Positions 4,590 through 6,642 of a stretch of 6,642 bases of DNA are shown here, piece by piece (position 1 is the stretch's first letter; each line of letters starts with the position of its first letter). The position numbers and the translations under genes were made by a program. The notes beneath the pieces are model-generated. The model saw nothing but the letters and a program-made list of their open reading frames with translations, did no database searches and had not been told where the DNA came from. Source of the stretch: Clostridia bacterium (lineage in GTDB: Bacteria; Bacillota; Clostridia; Oscillospirales; Acutalibacteraceae). The stretch covers positions 1 to 6,642 of the forward strand of contig JAFTCS010000084.1 of assembly GCA_017454565.1 (NCBI GenBank), given 5' to 3'.

Positions 4590-6247
4590 GTATATTTTTT
4601 AAGCTTGTAAAAGCACTTATTGCCTCAGTCGAGCCCACCAACGAGGAAAAGAAGCGCAAAAAGGTCTTTTATTATGTAATGGCGATATTTGCCGTATTCG
4701 GGATAATGCTGCCGATGGCATTTTTCGTGGGCGTCATTATATACTCGCTTACTTCAAAGCTGCTGCCCACCGGCGCAGGAGCAAATGCTGCCGAGCTGTT
4801 TTTGCAGATAGTGTCGGTGTTTTCGTTCATCTTCGGTCTGAACGTGATCTTCAGTGTGTTCTACTTTTCGGGAGATATGGAAAATCTCCTGCCGCTGCCG
4901 CTGAAGCCGTTCCAGATAATCGCCTCTAAATTCACCGCTGCTCTCATAAGCGAGAGCATAATGGAGTTTATTCTTATAATCGCAGTTTTTGCGGGGTACA
5001 TCATTGCCGCAGGCCTGCCGTTCTATTCATGGATAATAGCGCTGTTCGCCATGCTTACCCTGCCGATCGTTCCGCTGGCCTACTGCGCGGTTATATGTAT
5101 GCTTGTCATGCTTATCACAGGTTTTATCAAAAACAAGGATACAGTGAACAAGCTTACAGGTTTTCTTACCTTTGCGTTTATTCTGCTGATGATAATTATT
5201 GTATCCGCCAGCGGAGGACTTGACCCCGATAATTTGGTTGCTGTTCTCTCAGACCCGGGAAACGCTTTGCTGAACACACTGAATATCATATTCCCTCACG
5301 TTCATTTCATAATGCTTGCCACCGTGAACAATACTGCCGTCAATCTGCTTTTCTATATCGGAATTAACGCAGCGGCAGTCGGACTCTTCCTGCTTATTGC
5401 CGAGCTGGTATATCTTCCTACTGCCGCAGACGTGAGCAGAAGCTCCTCTTCAAAGCACAAGCCGCTCAGTAAATCGCTTTCATCCATCAAGGAGCATCGG
5501 CCGAGCATAACCTATCTTAAAAAGGAATTCCGCATTCTTTTCCGCACACCTGCATATTTTATGAACTGTGTGCTTATTAACCTTATATGGCCGTTGTTTT
5601 TGTATCTCATTTATGTTCTGCAGGGCAAGACAAACTTTCTTGAATCGTTTATCAACGATATTCACAACGGCAATGAGGAAACGGTACTTATCTTTGTGCT
5701 GGGAGTCTCGGCTATGTCTGTGCTGGTGACTGCCTGCAACTGTATAGCATCTTCCGCACTGACCCGAGAGGGAAAGCACTTTGCCTTTATGAAGTACATT
5801 CCGCTGTCATATATGGCGCAGATAAACATAAAAGCCATAGTCAGCATCATAATCAGCGGTGCAGGCATGCTGATATTTGTCATTGCCGCAGGAATTTACC
5901 TCAATTTAGGTGTTAAGCTTGTGCTGCTGTGCTGTGTCATCAGTCTGCTGTCTGTAATATTTGCCTCATATTTCGGAATATTCATGGATTCCGTTAACCC
6001 CAAGCTTGTCTGGGACAGTGAGCTGAACGCCCTGAGAGGCAATTACAACATTTTCTTCAACATGGCTGCGGCGATACTCATGGAGGGTGTGATCTGTGCG
6101 GGTGCATATCTTGCGTTTAAATTTACACCCATAGGTTCGCTTATGCTGATCATAATACTTCTTGTTTTGCTTATGGTGCTCACTGCCGTGAGCTATCTGC
6201 TGTGCTGTACCAGAGCGGTCAGGAACATCGACCGGCTCTCCGTATAA
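4586..6247 (+). CDS. ABC-2-type transporter permease (PF16949-like)
   Basis: This 553-residue polytopic membrane protein is the transmembrane partner of the ATPase it overlaps by 4 bp. About twelve hydrophobic segments are visible, near residues 29-55, 71-93, 122-143, 148-178 (one or two), 191-208, 253-276, 324-346, 367-390, 412-438, 443-468, 489-512 and 516-540. A charged Ser/Lys-rich cytoplasmic stretch (283-320) splits two halves. Conserved-looking cytoplasmic motifs are FYFSGDMENLLPLPLKPFQ (92-110), LTREGKHFAFMKYIPLSY (392-409) and FMDSVNPKLVWDSELNALRGN (466-486). These fit the large 'putative ABC exporter' permeases of Clostridia rather than the short DrrB/CcmB type. The transported substrate cannot be inferred. 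Confidence 0.88.
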   Translation: MSIFFKLVKALIASVEPTNEEKKRKKVFYYVMAIFAVFGIMLPMAFFVGVIIYSLTSKLLPTGAGANAAELFLQIVSVFSFIFGLNVIFSVFYFSGDMENLLPLPLKPFQIIASKFTAALISESIMEFILIIAVFAGYIIAAGLPFYSWIIALFAMLTLPIVPLAYCAVICMLVMLITGFIKNKDTVNKLTGFLTFAFILLMIIIVSASGGLDPDNLVAVLSDPGNALLNTLNIIFPHVHFIMLATVNNTAVNLLFYIGINAAAVGLFLLIAELVYLPTAADVSRSSSSKHKPLSKSLSSIKEHRPSITYLKKEFRILFRTPAYFMNCVLINLIWPLFLYLIYVLQGKTNFLESFINDIHNGNEETVLIFVLGVSAMSVLVTACNCIASSALTREGKHFAFMKYIPLSYMAQINIKAIVSIIISGAGMLIFVIAAGIYLNLGVKLVLLCCVISLLSVIFASYFGIFMDSVNPKLVWDSELNALRGNYNIFFNMAAAILMEGVICAGAYLAFKFTPIGSLMLIIILLVLLMVLTAVSYLLCCTRAVRNIDRLSV

Positions 6248-6268
6248 ATTTTTTCTGAGGTGATAAAA

Positions 6269-6604
6269 ATGCCATTCATTGACACAAAAACAAACGTAAG
6301 CATTTCCAAAGAGCAGGAGGACGCTCTTAAAACCGAATTCGGCAAGGCGGTATCTCTTATAGGCAAAAGCGAGACATGGCTCATGCTGAGCTTTGAGAGC
6401 GGCAGTCTGTGGTTCAAGGGCAGTGACGATGCTGCTGCCATTGCTGAGGTGAAGCTCTACGGCAGAGCGTCCGCGTCGGCATATAACGCACTCACCGCAA
6501 AGCTTACTGAAATAATCTCACGGGTGCTTGGCGTACCCGCCGGACGGATATACGTCAAATACGAGGAAGTTGAATACTGGGGGCTTGGCGGTTCTAATTT
6601 CTGA
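6269..6604 (+). CDS. MIF-like tautomerase (macrophage migration inhibitory factor/phenylpyruvate tautomerase family)
   Basis: This 111-residue protein should form a trimer whose N-terminal Pro, exposed after Met removal, acts as the catalytic base for keto-enol tautomerisation. Start ATG 6269 has GAGGTGA (6257-6263) 5 nt upstream; an in-frame GTG at 6260 lies inside that site and would bury the Pro, so 6269 is preferred. The mature chain begins PFIDTKTNVSI, matching the PMFIVNTNV beginning of MIF. Lys32 falls at the MIF active-site Lys position (IGKSE versus TGKPP), and the end GRIYVKYEEVEYWGLGGSNF parallels the C-terminus of MIF. The CALC thiol motif of mammalian MIF is absent. It starts 21 bp after the permease stop with no terminator between, so it is probably the third gene of the operon. 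The physiological substrate is unknown. Confidence 0.85.
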   Translation: MPFIDTKTNVSISKEQEDALKTEFGKAVSLIGKSETWLMLSFESGSLWFKGSDDAAAIAEVKLYGRASASAYNALTAKLTEIISRVLGVPAGRIYVKYEEVEYWGLGGSNF

Positions 6605-6642
6605 TACTATAGTAAACGACATTATTATTTATACTTTGATAA

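Noticed and set aside
6605..6614. Palindrome TACTATAGTA just after the tautomerase stop, resembling the first 8 bases of the outer element's end
   Set aside because: The similarity stops after TACTATAG, the following bases differ from the element's end, and the window ends 28 bases later; a short AT-rich palindrome is likely by chance. No terminator can be seen before the window ends.

Overview
The window looks like chromosome from a low-to-moderate GC Firmicute, most likely a Clostridia/Ruminococcaceae-type gut or rumen bacterium. Supporting signs are strong AGGAGG-type ribosome binding sites, near-consensus sigma-A promoters, AT-rich intergenic DNA, a Ser/Glu-rich cell-surface protein, and a clostridial ABC-2 transporter pair. 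The genus is an inference from style, not from a marker gene.

Layout, left to right. (1) 1-1280, minus strand: the N-terminal 426 residues of an elongation factor G-like GTPase (FusA2-type paralogue). It is cut by the window edge and driven by an almost perfect promoter with a 14-bp palindrome between -35 and -10. (2) 1443-1493: a rho-independent terminator closing the next minus-strand gene. (3) 1500-1889, minus: a small four-helix membrane protein of unknown function. (4) 1939-2436: a gene-free stretch that reads as three non-coding mobile elements inserted one inside another (494 bp, 327 bp and 163 bp), each with inverted ends and a short candidate target duplication. The outermost end carries the likely promoter of gene (3). 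(5) 2442-3482, minus: an exported L,D-transpeptidase (YkuD)-like protein. It has a type IV prepilin-like N-terminus, a long acidic Ser/Glu linker, and Ser where the catalytic Cys should be. (6) 3483-3869: a divergent intergenic region holding a second copy of the innermost element, a minus promoter for (5) and a plus promoter for (7). (7) 3870-6604, plus: a tight operon of ABC transporter ATPase, 553-residue ABC-2-type permease and a MIF-like tautomerase.

The ATPase and permease overlap by 4 bp (ATGA) and should form one transporter; its substrate cannot be read from the sequence. The tautomerase follows 21 bp later and is probably cotranscribed. I see no complete known defence system, CRISPR array, transposase, tRNA or rRNA. 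The most unusual items are the nested elements, which appear to shape the transcription of their neighbours, and the prepilin-like, Cys-to-Ser L,D-transpeptidase homologue.
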